Source of the DNA: Lactobacillus paragasseri
Lineage (GTDB): Bacteria; Bacillota; Bacilli; Lactobacillales; Lactobacillaceae
Assembly: GCF_003584685.1 (NCBI RefSeq)
Contig: NZ_AP018549.1
Span: 930,001-994,000 of the forward strand
DNA: 64,000 bases
Direction: 5' to 3'
A program made the position numbers and the translations under genes. The notes below the pieces were generated by a model. That model was not told the origin of the DNA, made no database searches, and was given only the letters and a program-made list of their open reading frames with translations. This document shows positions 15,773 through 26,257 of the stretch, in pieces (the stretch's first letter is position 1; every line of letters begins with the position of its first letter).

Positions 15773-18700
15773 ATGATTAATGTAATTACTGGTAGACAAG
15801 TAGACAACTTGCAAAATGATATTATTGATCAAGCTGTTAAGTCATATTACCAAGATAAAACGCACGATGTTTTTATTATCGTGCCAAACCATATTAAGTT
15901 TACCACAGAAGTACGCGCACTTAGCAAGCTCTCTGTTTTAACGAATAAAAAACAAGTAGCGGTTAATAAACTGCACATTTTATCATTTTCACGACTAGCC
16001 TGGTATTTTTTGAAGGATGAAGCAATCAAGTTGCCCCAGATTTTAGATGATGCTGCTAGTGTGATGTTACTTGAGCAAATTGTTAAGGATCATCAGAACG
16101 AACTAAAACTATTTCAAAATAAGAATCAGATTACGTCTGGTGCCTTAAAGCAAATGTATGAAGCAATTTTATCCGTTCGGGCTGGAAATATTGAACTAGA
16201 AAATATTGATAATGAAAAATTAAATGAAGAAACCAGCTATAAAGTCCATGATTTGCGAATTATCTATGATGATTTTATCGAACGGCTATCTGAAAAATTT
16301 GCAACAAAAGATGAAATGCAGCTCCTGCTTAATGAGTTTCTAGCTAAAAGCAACAATTTGAGCAGCATGGAATTTTATTTTTCTGATTTTTCGCATTTTT
16401 CCTTGCAGGAATTAACTTCAGTGCGTTTAATTTCAAAAAAAGCTAAAAATACAACTTTAGCGTTTAAGACAAAAGTCGGCAAGATAGACAGTAAAGCGGA
16501 ACCTGGAGACTATGATTATGTAGTTCAAAGAACAATTGGACAACTAGAGCATTTTTGGCAAAATCAGCAATTAAATTATCAAACTACTGAATTTCCACTC
16601 AGTCAGACTAATCCTAGCTCCCTGTTAAATGGTGTTTGGACTAAGACTAGCAGTTTTGATGAAAGTTTGAGTAAATTTTTGCAACCAGTTAAAGCAGATT
16701 CTAGATATGCTGAAGCATACTTTGTCGCACGGACAATCTACCAACAAGTTGCTTTAAACCACTATCGCTATCAAGACTTTTTAGTTTTAGCGCCAAATTT
16801 AAGTGAATATGAAACTTACTTAACGCCAATTTTGCGTCAAAATAATATTCCTTTCTTCAATGACTTGCAAAAGGAGATGAAATATCATCCCTTGGTTGTT
16901 GCAGTAGAAAATCTCCAGCAAATTTTTAAGCGTGGTTTTCAAACAGATAATGTAATTGCGCTAATGAAAACGCAGCTGTTTATTCCCGAGTGGTATAAGA
17001 GTGTAGCACGTTATCAAAACGATGTGGATTTACTTGAAAACTTTGTGTTGGCACATGGTATTAAGGGAAGTCTTTGGAACAAACCTTTAAAAAAATTTGT
17101 GGATGCGGAAGTAATTGCACTTGATAAGTCAGAGCAAGAGGTGGAAGAACTTGAGCGATTACGTCAATACTTTATCAGTATTCTAAGTAAATTTTTTGAA
17201 GAAATAGAAGCAGAGAAAGATCCGCAAGCTGGAGTGACAATTTTTTGGAACTTCTTAATTAAAAATCGAGTTTCAAAAAGACTAGAGGCTTGGCGAAAAG
17301 AAGCAAATGATGCTGGAGACTTACAGTTAGCGCAGCAGCCTGAACAAGTTTGGTCAACCCTAAACGATTTGCTAAAGGATTACTTATTGGTAGCCAAGGA
17401 ATTTTCATTAGAACAATTTTTTGATCTTTTAATTAGTGGATTTAGTGAGGCTAATTTCTCACAAATTCCATCTACTCTTGATGCAGTTAACATCTCTGAA
17501 ATGGGAATGGTTCAAGGACAAGGTTATAAGCAAGTATTTATTATTGGGGCAACAAGTAGTAATTTACCGCAGATTGAGAAAATTCCAGGTTTCTTTAGTT
17601 CAGAGAACTTGGAACAGCTAAATGATGGGAATAATACTAGTGGCTATTTAGAGGATCAACAAAAAATTAATAATCTAGATCAGAATTATCAGTTTGGTAA
17701 TGCATTAAGTTTAGCCAGTGATAAGATTTATATTTCCTATCCTGTAATTAATACGGCAAATGAACGATTAGAACCATCTATCTTTTATAAACAACTTCTT
17801 AGATTAACCCAGGCAGAAGAGTTTTCACAGCATGATTTACCTAATTCTCCTGGTGATCTTTTAACCTTTATGACTAATCCGGAAGCTAGTTTGGGCTATT
17901 TAACTTACTTAAAGAGCAAGCGAGCCGTTAAGGTAGATTCTATCTTAGAGATGACTGAGCAGAAAATAGGCGAAGTAGCTCAAAATGTCCTTGAAGGAAG
18001 CAACTTTAAGAATATTCCCGAAAATCTCTCACCAGAATTGGCACAGGAACTTTACGGAGATCGGATAGAGACTTCAGTTTCACAACTTGAAACTTATTAT
18101 CAGAATTCTTTTGAATATTTCTTAAATTACGGCCTACATTTAAAGAAGCGATTTGAAAATGAACTTGATGTAATTCAGGCAGGTAATTATTATCATGAAA
18201 CTTTTGACTATTTAGTTAAAAAGATTAAAGAGAAAAACTTAAATTTTGCTGATTTAACTGATAGTAAGTTAACAGAATTACTAATTGAAGTACGAGAGGA
18301 ATTAAAAGAAAAAGGCAGATATCGTCAACTTTTAAATGATCCATTCAATAAATATTTGTTCCATAAGCTAGACCAAACCACATCTAATGTTGCTCATTAT
18401 TGGCATAGCAATGTAAATAAAACAACTTTTAGACCACAATATTCAGAATTAAGTTTCGGTAAAAATCAAAAAGTAACAGGTCTATCCTATAGTTGGAAAG
18501 ATGAAAATAATAAAAAGAAGATTGTTGATCTACGAGGAAAAATGGACCGAGTTGATCTGGCTAAGGTAAATGATCGAGTTTTAGGAGAGGTAATTGACTA
18601 TAAGTCTTCTGCTAAAAAGTTTGATTTAGGTCTCTTTGCTAATGGAATTTCGATGCAAATGATTTCGTATTTGGAAGTCTTAAAAAAGAATAATAAGTTT

Positions 18701-19249
18701 TTTGCTCAAGGTAAAAACTTAGATGTTTTAGGAGCTTTTTATCAAAATATTACTAGCAGCTTAGAACGCTTAAGTAGTGATAAGATGATTCTGAGCAACT
18801 ATCAAATTAAGGATCTTCTCAAAGAAAGTACTAAGAAACTAATGTATAACGGAATTTTAATTGCTGATGAAGAGATTCTGGACTTGATTGAACCAGGAAT
18901 GGAGAAAGATCGAGCTAATTCAGAAATATATAGCAGCGTTAAAAGAAAGGTAAATGGCGACATAAGTTGGCCACGAAATCAGAGTTTTACTCCTGATCAA
19001 TTAGAATTGCTATTGGCATATAATTCCTACTTAATCAAGAATGCTGGTAGTGAGATTTTATCAGGTAAGATTAAACTTGATCCATATACTTACGGACAAC
19101 AGAGTTCCTTAACTTATTCTGACTTTAAAGATATTTTCTTCTTTGATGCTATGTTAAAAGAAAATAATTACCATAAAATTAAAGCAATTGATAAAAAGAC
19201 GCTTTTGAACTTAATTAAAGAAAAACTGGATTTGGATGGTGATGAATAG
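15773..19249 (+). CDS. addB: ATP-dependent nuclease subunit B (AddB/RexB)
   Basis: A 1158-residue subunit of the AddAB helicase-nuclease for double-strand-break repair. The C-terminal RecB-like nuclease carries GEVIDYKSSAKKFD (D-x-K catalytic motif) near residue 940. A longer frame starts at TTG 15764, but AAGGAGA at 15756-15762 places the start at ATG 15773. The protein contains no cysteine at all. The Bacillus AddB Fe-S cysteines near the nuclease are replaced (SQLETYYQNSFEYF and GQQSSLTYSDF), and the N-terminal Walker A is degenerate (TGRQVDN). This is the RexB type known from streptococci and lactococci. addA follows without a gap. Confidence 0.92.
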   Translation: MINVITGRQVDNLQNDIIDQAVKSYYQDKTHDVFIIVPNHIKFTTEVRALSKLSVLTNKKQVAVNKLHILSFSRLAWYFLKDEAIKLPQILDDAASVMLLEQIVKDHQNELKLFQNKNQITSGALKQMYEAILSVRAGNIELENIDNEKLNEETSYKVHDLRIIYDDFIERLSEKFATKDEMQLLLNEFLAKSNNLSSMEFYFSDFSHFSLQELTSVRLISKKAKNTTLAFKTKVGKIDSKAEPGDYDYVVQRTIGQLEHFWQNQQLNYQTTEFPLSQTNPSSLLNGVWTKTSSFDESLSKFLQPVKADSRYAEAYFVARTIYQQVALNHYRYQDFLVLAPNLSEYETYLTPILRQNNIPFFNDLQKEMKYHPLVVAVENLQQIFKRGFQTDNVIALMKTQLFIPEWYKSVARYQNDVDLLENFVLAHGIKGSLWNKPLKKFVDAEVIALDKSEQEVEELERLRQYFISILSKFFEEIEAEKDPQAGVTIFWNFLIKNRVSKRLEAWRKEANDAGDLQLAQQPEQVWSTLNDLLKDYLLVAKEFSLEQFFDLLISGFSEANFSQIPSTLDAVNISEMGMVQGQGYKQVFIIGATSSNLPQIEKIPGFFSSENLEQLNDGNNTSGYLEDQQKINNLDQNYQFGNALSLASDKIYISYPVINTANERLEPSIFYKQLLRLTQAEEFSQHDLPNSPGDLLTFMTNPEASLGYLTYLKSKRAVKVDSILEMTEQKIGEVAQNVLEGSNFKNIPENLSPELAQELYGDRIETSVSQLETYYQNSFEYFLNYGLHLKKRFENELDVIQAGNYYHETFDYLVKKIKEKNLNFADLTDSKLTELLIEVREELKEKGRYRQLLNDPFNKYLFHKLDQTTSNVAHYWHSNVNKTTFRPQYSELSFGKNQKVTGLSYSWKDENNKKKIVDLRGKMDRVDLAKVNDRVLGEVIDYKSSAKKFDLGLFANGISMQMISYLEVLKKNNKFFAQGKNLDVLGAFYQNITSSLERLSSDKMILSNYQIKDLLKESTKKLMYNGILIADEEILDLIEPGMEKDRANSEIYSSVKRKVNGDISWPRNQSFTPDQLELLLAYNSYLIKNAGSEILSGKIKLDPYTYGQQSSLTYSDFKDIFFFDAMLKENNYHKIKAIDKKTLLNLIKEKLDLDGDE

Positions 19250-22200
19250 GTGACAAAGTTTACTAAAGAACAAGATCAGGCAATTAATGATTCTGGAAAA
19301 GACATTTTGGTTTCCGCATCTGCTGGTTCAGGTAAGACTACAGTTTTAGTTGAGCGAGTTTTAAAAAAAATTCTATCTGGCACACCGGTTTCTTCTTTAC
19401 TGATTATTACTTTCACTAAAGCTGCAGCACGTGAAATGAAAGAACGAATCAAACAAAAAATAAGTGATCAACTTGAAGTTGAACCGGATAACCAATTTTT
19501 ACGTAACCAACTATTAGATATTGATACAGCCAATATTTCTACGATTGATTCTTTTTGTTTAGATGTGATTAGGCGTTTTTACTATGTAATTGACCTTGAT
19601 CCGCAATTTAGTGTTTTAACTGATGAGACTCAAGGAGAGCTTTTGAAAGAACGCGCTTTGCGAGAGATAGAGGCGGATTATCTTGAAGAAGATAATCAAG
19701 ACTTTCAGGATTTTTATGATAATTTTTCAGGAGAACGTGATGCAGAAGGAGCCCGCAACTTGCTATTGCAGCTGTATAATACAGTAACGACTCAACCGAA
19801 TTATGAAAATTTTCTCGATGAGCTGCCAACTTGCTATGAAGTAGGCGACAATTTAATTCAATCTAATTTGTGGCAACAGCAAATAAAGCCGCTTTTACTT
19901 AAAGAAGTATCTGATTTAAAAGCAGAAGTAGAAGCTCTACTTGCTGAACCAGAAATAAATGGCTCTGATTTAGCTAAAGTTAAAGAAAATTATGACATTT
20001 TTTCTAACCGCCTAGATAGCTTTCTTGAATCTTTAAATAAGGACCAGCCTTATAATGAAATTCGTGCTAGTTTAATGAATTGTAAATTTGAAAAAGCAGT
20101 ACGAAAATCTAAAAAATGGTCGGATGAAAGCATTGAAGTCTATCAAGAAAGTCAGGACTTAAAATCAGATTTAAATGATCAACTTAAGAAAATTTTTGCT
20201 AGCTTTTTTGTAGTTGAAGAAAAAGAGCAAGTAGCAGTCCTTCAAAAATCAGAAAAAATAGTTAAAACAATTGTTGCTGCTGAGAAAAAACTAATTCAAA
20301 AATTTGGTCAGTTAAAACGTGAGCAAAATTTAATTGACTATAGCGATATGGAGCAATTTGCCTTTAGTATTTTGACAACAGATACTTCAAACGCACATAT
20401 TGCACAAGAATATTATCAAGAAAAATTTAACGAGATTTTGATTGATGAATATCAAGATGTGAACGCGCTGCAAGAAAATATCATTAAAGCCATTAAAAAG
20501 AAGGGGCAGAACACGCTTTTTATGGTTGGGGATGTCAAGCAGTCAATTTATGGCTTTAGGCAAGCACGACCAGACCTCTTTTTGAGTAAGTATCATACTT
20601 ATGGCAAAGATAATGATAGTGAAAAAATCATCTTGGCTGATAACTTTAGATCAACAAAAAGGGTTACTAAAACAGTTAATGAACTATTTAATCCAGTTTT
20701 AACAACTAATTTTGGTGGCATTGACTATAAGAAAGAAGGTCAATTACAGTTTGGAGCTAGCTATTATCCAGCGGATTTACCGACAGCAAGCGAATACATT
20801 TTTACCGATAAAAAGCAAACACAGTCAGCTTATGAGGACCAATATGGCGATGAAATGGATTTTAGCGAAGTTCAGATGGTAATTGCGAGAATTAAGCAAT
20901 TAAAAGCAGAAAATTTTCAAGTTTGGGATCGAAGAACGCAGCTTAAAAGACCACTTGAGTATTCAGATATTGCAATTATTACACGAACTAGAAGCGATAA
21001 TTTACAGGTAATGCAGGAATTTGCAAAAGCCGATTTACCTTTATTTGTTACTGATGCGCAAAATTATTTTCAAACTTTTGAGTTGATTATGATTATGAAT
21101 TACTTGAGGTTGATTGATAACCCTCAGCAAGATATTCCTCTAGTAGCTGTAATGAGATCGCCACTATTTAACTTCAAAGAACCAGAACTTGCACAACTTC
21201 GCGTTAAAACTCCAGCGGGCAATTTTTATACTGCACTTACTAACTTTGCTTCAGTTAACTCGGCTCTAGGGAAGAAATGCAGAGAATTTTTAAAGCAACT
21301 TGAAACACTCCGTTCATTTGCTGCTACGCACAGAATTTCTGAGTTAATCTGGAGCATTTACGAAAAAACACATCTTTTAGAAATTGTTACTGGTCTGCCA
21401 AACGGGCAACAACGTAGGGTTAATCTTGAATCTTTGTATGAGCGGGCAACTTCGTATGAAAGTGCTGGTTTTAAAGGTTTGTATCAATTCATTAGTTTTA
21501 TTGAACGAATGAGAAAAAATCAAAAAGATTTAGCTCAACCTCTTTTAAGCGATAAAGCAGATAATGCAGTGAAATTGATGACCATTCATGCTTCTAAGGG
21601 ACTAGAATTTCCCGTTGTATTTGTAATGGGATTAGGGCATCAGTATCAAACTAGAGACTTAAGCGGGAACTTTACAATTAGTCAAAAAGAACTAGGTTTA
21701 ACAATAAAAGAAAAGAATTATCGTATTGATTCTCTGGTTAAATCCTTAGCTGATGTTCAAAAAAGACAGCAAATGCTTGAAGAAGAAGCGAGAATTTTAT
21801 ATGTTGGCTTAACTAGAGCACAGCAAAAATTGATCTTAGTGGCAAGCGTAAATGAAATTGAAAATAAACAAAAGAAATGGCTAAGCGAGCTTGATCAAAA
21901 GAAAGACACAATTCCATTAGTTAAAAAGATTAATGCTCAATCACCGCTTGATTTTTTAGGACCAAAATTAGAACAAAAACATGAATTTGACCAAACTATT
22001 CGAGATATGACATCTGCCTTAGAAGAACAAGATAAGCTCTATTATTTAAAATTCAATCTTGACTTAGAGCCTAAGAAAGTTAAAAGTCAAAATGAGAACA
22101 GTCAAGAAGTAAATTCCAAAGTAAATAAGGTAGTCCAAGAATTGTACGACTTTAAGTATCCGTTTGAAGATGCTACTAAGACTACAGCTTATCAATCTGT

Positions 22201-22864
22201 ATCTGAAATTAAAAAGGCTTTTAATGATCCAATCGATAAAGAACTTGAAAACTCTCGTCTTATTTCTTCAAGTAATCGTTATTTGCAACCAATTGATGAA
22301 ACACCAACATTTTTAGAAGAACAAAAATTTACTGGGGCTGAAATAGGAACGGCAATGCACTTAGTTTTGCAATATTATAATTATGAAGGTAATAAAGACC
22401 TAGAAAATTTAGACCAAGAAATCGATCAGCTTGTTGAATTAGGGAAGCTGAATTCTTTAATGGTTCCATATTTGTCTAAAGAAGCTTTAAATTGGTTTGT
22501 AATGAGTGATTTTGCTAAAGAATTTTGGAAGCAATCTGATAAATTGCACAGAGAAAGCCAATTTTCAAGTCTCGTTAATGCTAGTGAATTATTTAGTGAC
22601 TTTTCTGATCCATCCGCGAAGATTTTAGTTCACGGAACGGTGGATGGATATTTTGAAGCAAAAGATGGCCTAGTTTTATTTGATTACAAAACTGACTTTG
22701 TTGATAAAACAAATGAAGAGCAAGCAATTGAAAAAATTAAACAAAAATATACTGGACAATTGCGACTATACGAACAAGCCTTAAATGAAATGAATAATGA
22801 TAAAAAGGTTATTGGAAAATATTTGATTTTGCTTGACGCAAGGAAAGTGGTCCCAGTAGACTAG
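19250..22864 (+). CDS. addA: ATP-dependent helicase/nuclease subunit A (AddA/RexA)
   Basis: A 1204-residue UvrD-like helicase with a C-terminal nuclease. The start is GTG, directly after the addB stop. Walker A is SASAGSGKTTVLV at about residues 22-34, helicase motif II is LIDEYQDVN, motif III is FMVGDVKQSIYGFRQARP, motif V/VI are MTIHASKGLEFPVVFVMG and EEARILYVGLTRAQQKLIL, and the nuclease Asp-Lys is LVLFDYKTDF near residue 1145. AddA is the 3'-5' helicase and cuts the 3' strand; with AddB it generates recombinogenic ends at Chi. Confidence 0.95.
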   Translation: MTKFTKEQDQAINDSGKDILVSASAGSGKTTVLVERVLKKILSGTPVSSLLIITFTKAAAREMKERIKQKISDQLEVEPDNQFLRNQLLDIDTANISTIDSFCLDVIRRFYYVIDLDPQFSVLTDETQGELLKERALREIEADYLEEDNQDFQDFYDNFSGERDAEGARNLLLQLYNTVTTQPNYENFLDELPTCYEVGDNLIQSNLWQQQIKPLLLKEVSDLKAEVEALLAEPEINGSDLAKVKENYDIFSNRLDSFLESLNKDQPYNEIRASLMNCKFEKAVRKSKKWSDESIEVYQESQDLKSDLNDQLKKIFASFFVVEEKEQVAVLQKSEKIVKTIVAAEKKLIQKFGQLKREQNLIDYSDMEQFAFSILTTDTSNAHIAQEYYQEKFNEILIDEYQDVNALQENIIKAIKKKGQNTLFMVGDVKQSIYGFRQARPDLFLSKYHTYGKDNDSEKIILADNFRSTKRVTKTVNELFNPVLTTNFGGIDYKKEGQLQFGASYYPADLPTASEYIFTDKKQTQSAYEDQYGDEMDFSEVQMVIARIKQLKAENFQVWDRRTQLKRPLEYSDIAIITRTRSDNLQVMQEFAKADLPLFVTDAQNYFQTFELIMIMNYLRLIDNPQQDIPLVAVMRSPLFNFKEPELAQLRVKTPAGNFYTALTNFASVNSALGKKCREFLKQLETLRSFAATHRISELIWSIYEKTHLLEIVTGLPNGQQRRVNLESLYERATSYESAGFKGLYQFISFIERMRKNQKDLAQPLLSDKADNAVKLMTIHASKGLEFPVVFVMGLGHQYQTRDLSGNFTISQKELGLTIKEKNYRIDSLVKSLADVQKRQQMLEEEARILYVGLTRAQQKLILVASVNEIENKQKKWLSELDQKKDTIPLVKKINAQSPLDFLGPKLEQKHEFDQTIRDMTSALEEQDKLYYLKFNLDLEPKKVKSQNENSQEVNSKVNKVVQELYDFKYPFEDATKTTAYQSVSEIKKAFNDPIDKELENSRLISSSNRYLQPIDETPTFLEEQKFTGAEIGTAMHLVLQYYNYEGNKDLENLDQEIDQLVELGKLNSLMVPYLSKEALNWFVMSDFAKEFWKQSDKLHRESQFSSLVNASELFSDFSDPSAKILVHGTVDGYFEAKDGLVLFDYKTDFVDKTNEEQAIEKIKQKYTGQLRLYEQALNEMNNDKKVIGKYLILLDARKVVPVD

Positions 22865-22888
22865 AAACAGAATAGAAGGGAGATTATT

Positions 22889-25702
22889 ATGAAAAAAGCC
22901 TTTACAGATGATGTTTTTGCGGTCGTCGATCTTGAAACTACAGGCACGCAGCGTAATCAAGGCGATCATATTATTCAATTTGGTTGTGCAATCATCAAAA
23001 AGCGTAAGGTAGTAAAAACGTATTCATTCTTAATCAATCCTCATCGTGAAATCCCTCAAGCTGTTGAAAATTTAACTCATATTAGTAATAGAGATGTTGC
23101 TCAAGCACGCGATTTTAAGTACTATGCTCCCAAAATTCGAAAAATTTTAGAGAATACAATTTTTGTTGCGCATAATGTTAATTTTGATCTCCCTTTTTTG
23201 AACTATGAGTTAGTAAATGCTGGCTTAGAGCCATTAACAGGAAAGGCAATTGACACAGTTGAATTAGCTCAAATTGCTTTTCCAACTTTTCCATCCTATA
23301 AATTACGCGACTTAACTGCTCGTTTAAAAATTAAGCATTTAAATCCCCACCGAGCTGATTCAGATGCTTTAGTAACAGCTAAGTTATTGCTAAAGGTTAT
23401 TAAAAAACTTGAAAATCTTCCTCAGGCAACGTTAAATACTTTAACTTCTTTATCTAAAGGCTTATTACGAGATACTGATTATATTTTTTATGAAATAGGT
23501 CAAGTTGCTCGTCAAACAAAGAGACCACTAGATAAAGATTTGATTCAAGTAAAGCATTTAATTCTTAAGAAACAAATTGCATCTACGCGGCAAATTGGAA
23601 CTGCAAGTAAAGGCGAGTTCCCTCAAAGTGATGATGAGAAGAAGAAGTTATTTAAGAAAAATTTGCGATTTAGACGTGGTCAAGTAAGTTTAATTAATCG
23701 ACTGCATGAATTTGTCTATAGTGATACAGATAACTCGTTAGTGGTTGAGGCACCAAATGGAAGTGGAAAAACTTTTAGCTATTTAATGGCGTATGCATAT
23801 GAACTTTATTCAGGGAGAAAATTAGTTGTAGCAACGCCTACGAAGGTCTTGCAAGAACAGATACTAAAACAAGAGATACCGCAACTTTTAAGGGTAACTC
23901 ACTTAGATTTAGACGCTCAAATTGTTAAATCAAGCAGTCACTATTTAGATTTAGACGGTTTCTATAATTCACTATATCAAACTGATAATCCAATTCAGCA
24001 AACTCTAATTTTACAAATGGGAATTTTGATTTGGCTTACTGAAACTGAAACTGGTGATTTAGATGAACTACAGTTAACTAATTATCAAGCACCATTATTC
24101 GCTGCAATTGAACATCCCGGGGATGCAAGAATTGGAACTGCATTTGCAGAATATGATTTTTGGAATCTGGCTCGGAGCAGACAAGAGCAAGCTGATATTT
24201 TAATTACGAATCATGCCTATTTGGCAAACCATTATATGGATTCAATTTGGGGACAAAACCCATTTTTAGTTGTAGATGAGGCTCATCGTTTTGTTGAAAA
24301 TGTTGCAAGTTCAAGAAATGATTCGCTCCAGTTTGAAAGCTTTTGGGGCATGTGCAGCCATTTGCGCAACTTGCTTTTTTATGCAGAAGATAGTGCAAAA
24401 GTTAGATTTGGCAATAATATCGAGTTTAAGATAATTTTGGATAAACTTGAAAAAAATACCAACGATTTAATCCACTCGATAAACAAAGTTCAGCAAGCAC
24501 TTTATGATAATCGAAATTTTGCTACCAGTCGGGAAGACAGAATACAAAATGCGGTTAGTTTAGGCTTTCAAGGACAGGATTTATTTAGAAGTGTTCCTCA
24601 GTTTAAACGTTTGCTAAGTCAAATGCAGGATAATATTGAAATTGTTCGTCAAGAAACAAATCAATTATTATTTTTGCTATATCATCAGCAAAAGAATCTT
24701 TTGACAAGTGATGATGTTTTAATAAGAGACTTACAAGAAGAGATAGACCATCTTGACTATTATTCAGAACAGAATTATCTTTTATTAGATCAGCTAAGCG
24801 AACCACAAAAATTAGATCATGAAGGATTTGTTTTGGAAATTAGTAACGAGGAGGATCCCTTATCAACCAATTTGACTTGGTTAATGCTTGATCCTGAAGA
24901 AGAAGTGCAACAATTATATCAATATTTTGACAAAAAGTTGTTTATTTCAGCTACTTTAGCGCAACAAGATGATTTTTCATATACAATTAAGAACCTATAT
25001 TTAGATCCTGAAAAAACACTAACTTATCGTGCCAAGCCATCTTTTAAGGTTGAAAAACATTTAAAAATCTATGCACTCTCTGATAATGATGCGCCAGAAG
25101 ATCCAAATAATCCTGAATATGAAGAGTTTATCAGTAATTTGCTTACGCAAATTAAAAATTACAATCATATTTTGGTTTTGTTTACAAATTTAGATGTTAT
25201 TCGTGATGTCTTTAGTAAGTTAAGTGAAAATAATAATTTAAAAGATTATGAAATTTTAGCTCAGGGATTAACTGGTTCAAATGAAAAGATTGCTAAGCGT
25301 TTTGGAATTGCTGAAAAAGCTGTTTTACTTGGAGCAAATAGTTTCTGGGAAGGAATTGACTTCAAGCATAATGGGGTAGACTTGGCAATTGTTACGCGCT
25401 TACCATTTGAATCGCCTGATCAGCCAGAAGTAAAACTGCGAACAGAATGTTTAAAAAAGCAGGTTGGTGCTAACAAAATTTTTGAAGTTGACACTTTGCC
25501 AAGGGCTATTTTGCGGTTTAGACAGGGATGTGGTCGCTTGATTAGGAATGAGCGTGATCATGGCATCTTTGTAATTTTAGACCAACGTGTTTGGAATAAA
25601 TCTTATGGTGAGCAATTTTTAGCTGGCCTTCCTGTAAGTGCCAAAAAAGTCAGCAAACAACAACTACTAAATGTTTTAAGGAATAGTAAGCAGAATGAAT
25701 AA
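22889..25702 (+). CDS. dinG: DinG-family helicase with 3'-5' exonuclease domain
   Basis: A 937-residue protein. The N-terminal DEDD exonuclease has FAVVDLETTGTQ, VAHNVNFDLPFL and HRADSDALVTAKLL (DEDDh pattern). The helicase half has Walker A APNGSGKTFSYL (about residues 290-300), the DEAH box LVVDEAHRFVE, and the late motif RQGCGRLIRNERDHG. Firmicute DinG proteins of this kind lack the Fe-S cluster of the E. coli enzyme; in some the helicase is inactive and the protein acts as exonuclease. GGGAG precedes the ATG. tseB-like overlaps its end by 8 bases, as in Bacillus. Confidence 0.9.
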   Translation: MKKAFTDDVFAVVDLETTGTQRNQGDHIIQFGCAIIKKRKVVKTYSFLINPHREIPQAVENLTHISNRDVAQARDFKYYAPKIRKILENTIFVAHNVNFDLPFLNYELVNAGLEPLTGKAIDTVELAQIAFPTFPSYKLRDLTARLKIKHLNPHRADSDALVTAKLLLKVIKKLENLPQATLNTLTSLSKGLLRDTDYIFYEIGQVARQTKRPLDKDLIQVKHLILKKQIASTRQIGTASKGEFPQSDDEKKKLFKKNLRFRRGQVSLINRLHEFVYSDTDNSLVVEAPNGSGKTFSYLMAYAYELYSGRKLVVATPTKVLQEQILKQEIPQLLRVTHLDLDAQIVKSSSHYLDLDGFYNSLYQTDNPIQQTLILQMGILIWLTETETGDLDELQLTNYQAPLFAAIEHPGDARIGTAFAEYDFWNLARSRQEQADILITNHAYLANHYMDSIWGQNPFLVVDEAHRFVENVASSRNDSLQFESFWGMCSHLRNLLFYAEDSAKVRFGNNIEFKIILDKLEKNTNDLIHSINKVQQALYDNRNFATSREDRIQNAVSLGFQGQDLFRSVPQFKRLLSQMQDNIEIVRQETNQLLFLLYHQQKNLLTSDDVLIRDLQEEIDHLDYYSEQNYLLLDQLSEPQKLDHEGFVLEISNEEDPLSTNLTWLMLDPEEEVQQLYQYFDKKLFISATLAQQDDFSYTIKNLYLDPEKTLTYRAKPSFKVEKHLKIYALSDNDAPEDPNNPEYEEFISNLLTQIKNYNHILVLFTNLDVIRDVFSKLSENNNLKDYEILAQGLTGSNEKIAKRFGIAEKAVLLGANSFWEGIDFKHNGVDLAIVTRLPFESPDQPEVKLRTECLKKQVGANKIFEVDTLPRAILRFRQGCGRLIRNERDHGIFVILDQRVWNKSYGEQFLAGLPVSAKKVSKQQLLNVLRNSKQNE

Positions 25703-26189
25703 ATATGTAAAAAAAGGGCTTGAAATTACTGGAATTGTGGTCGGAGTTATTGCAGTAATATATTTATGTTTATGTTTTGTGTTTTACTTTGCAACTAAAC
25801 GGGCAAGTGATCAAGTTAAACAAACTAATGAAATTGCACTTGAAAAAACACCAATTACTACGATCACCAAAAATTATCATCTGAGCCGAAGTGTAGAAAG
25901 TAATAGTTTAGCTGGGACTAGTAAGAAGGGAAAGAAGTATTACTTCATCTATTTGCCAAAAAGCAAAAAAGCTTATCTTTATCAAGCAAATAAAGGAAAA
26001 AGCGAAGAGCAAATATTAAAGATTTTTAATGAGGCTCATCCTGGACATGATAATCTTAAATGCCAATTAGGTTGGTACAAAGGAATGCCAGTCTGGGAAG
26101 TGACTTATAACAAGAAAAACGGTAATTATGGCTATGTTCTTTACACCTTTAAAAACGGAAAAGAATTAGCCTATGCGGACAATTTGTAA
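25695..26189 (+). CDS. TseB-like (YpmB) DUF5590 cell-wall protein
   Basis: A 164-residue protein with one N-terminal membrane helix (about residues 10-32) and an outside domain with two PepSY-like repeats (YYFIYLPKSKKAYLYQANKG and WYKGMPVWEVTYNKKNGNYG). Bacillus YpmB/TseB, found at the same place after dinG, interacts with penicillin-binding protein 2A and modulates cell elongation. The assignment here is by size, topology and gene order. Translation is coupled to dinG by an 8-base overlap. Confidence 0.7.
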   Translation: MNKYVKKGLEITGIVVGVIAVIYLCLCFVFYFATKRASDQVKQTNEIALEKTPITTITKNYHLSRSVESNSLAGTSKKGKKYYFIYLPKSKKAYLYQANKGKSEEQILKIFNEAHPGHDNLKCQLGWYKGMPVWEVTYNKKNGNYGYVLYTFKNGKELAYADNL

Positions 26190-26218
26190 ATTTGTTAAAC
26201 TAACGAGCAATTTTTTAG

Positions 26219-26224
26219 TATAAT
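26219..26224 (+). promoter_or_regulatory. Promoter -10 element of asnS
   Basis: A consensus TATAAT lies 33 bases before the asnS ATG. A weak -35 (TTAAAC, 18-base spacer) precedes it. The leader is about 25 bases, too short for a T-box. Confidence 0.6.
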
Positions 26225-26257
26225 AAAATTAAATTTAATTAAAAAGGTTGGTAAGTA

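Noticed and set aside
26190-26257. T-box riboswitch before asnS
   Set aside because: The leader after the TATAAT box is about 25 bases, too short for a T-box, and no specifier or antiterminator pattern is present.
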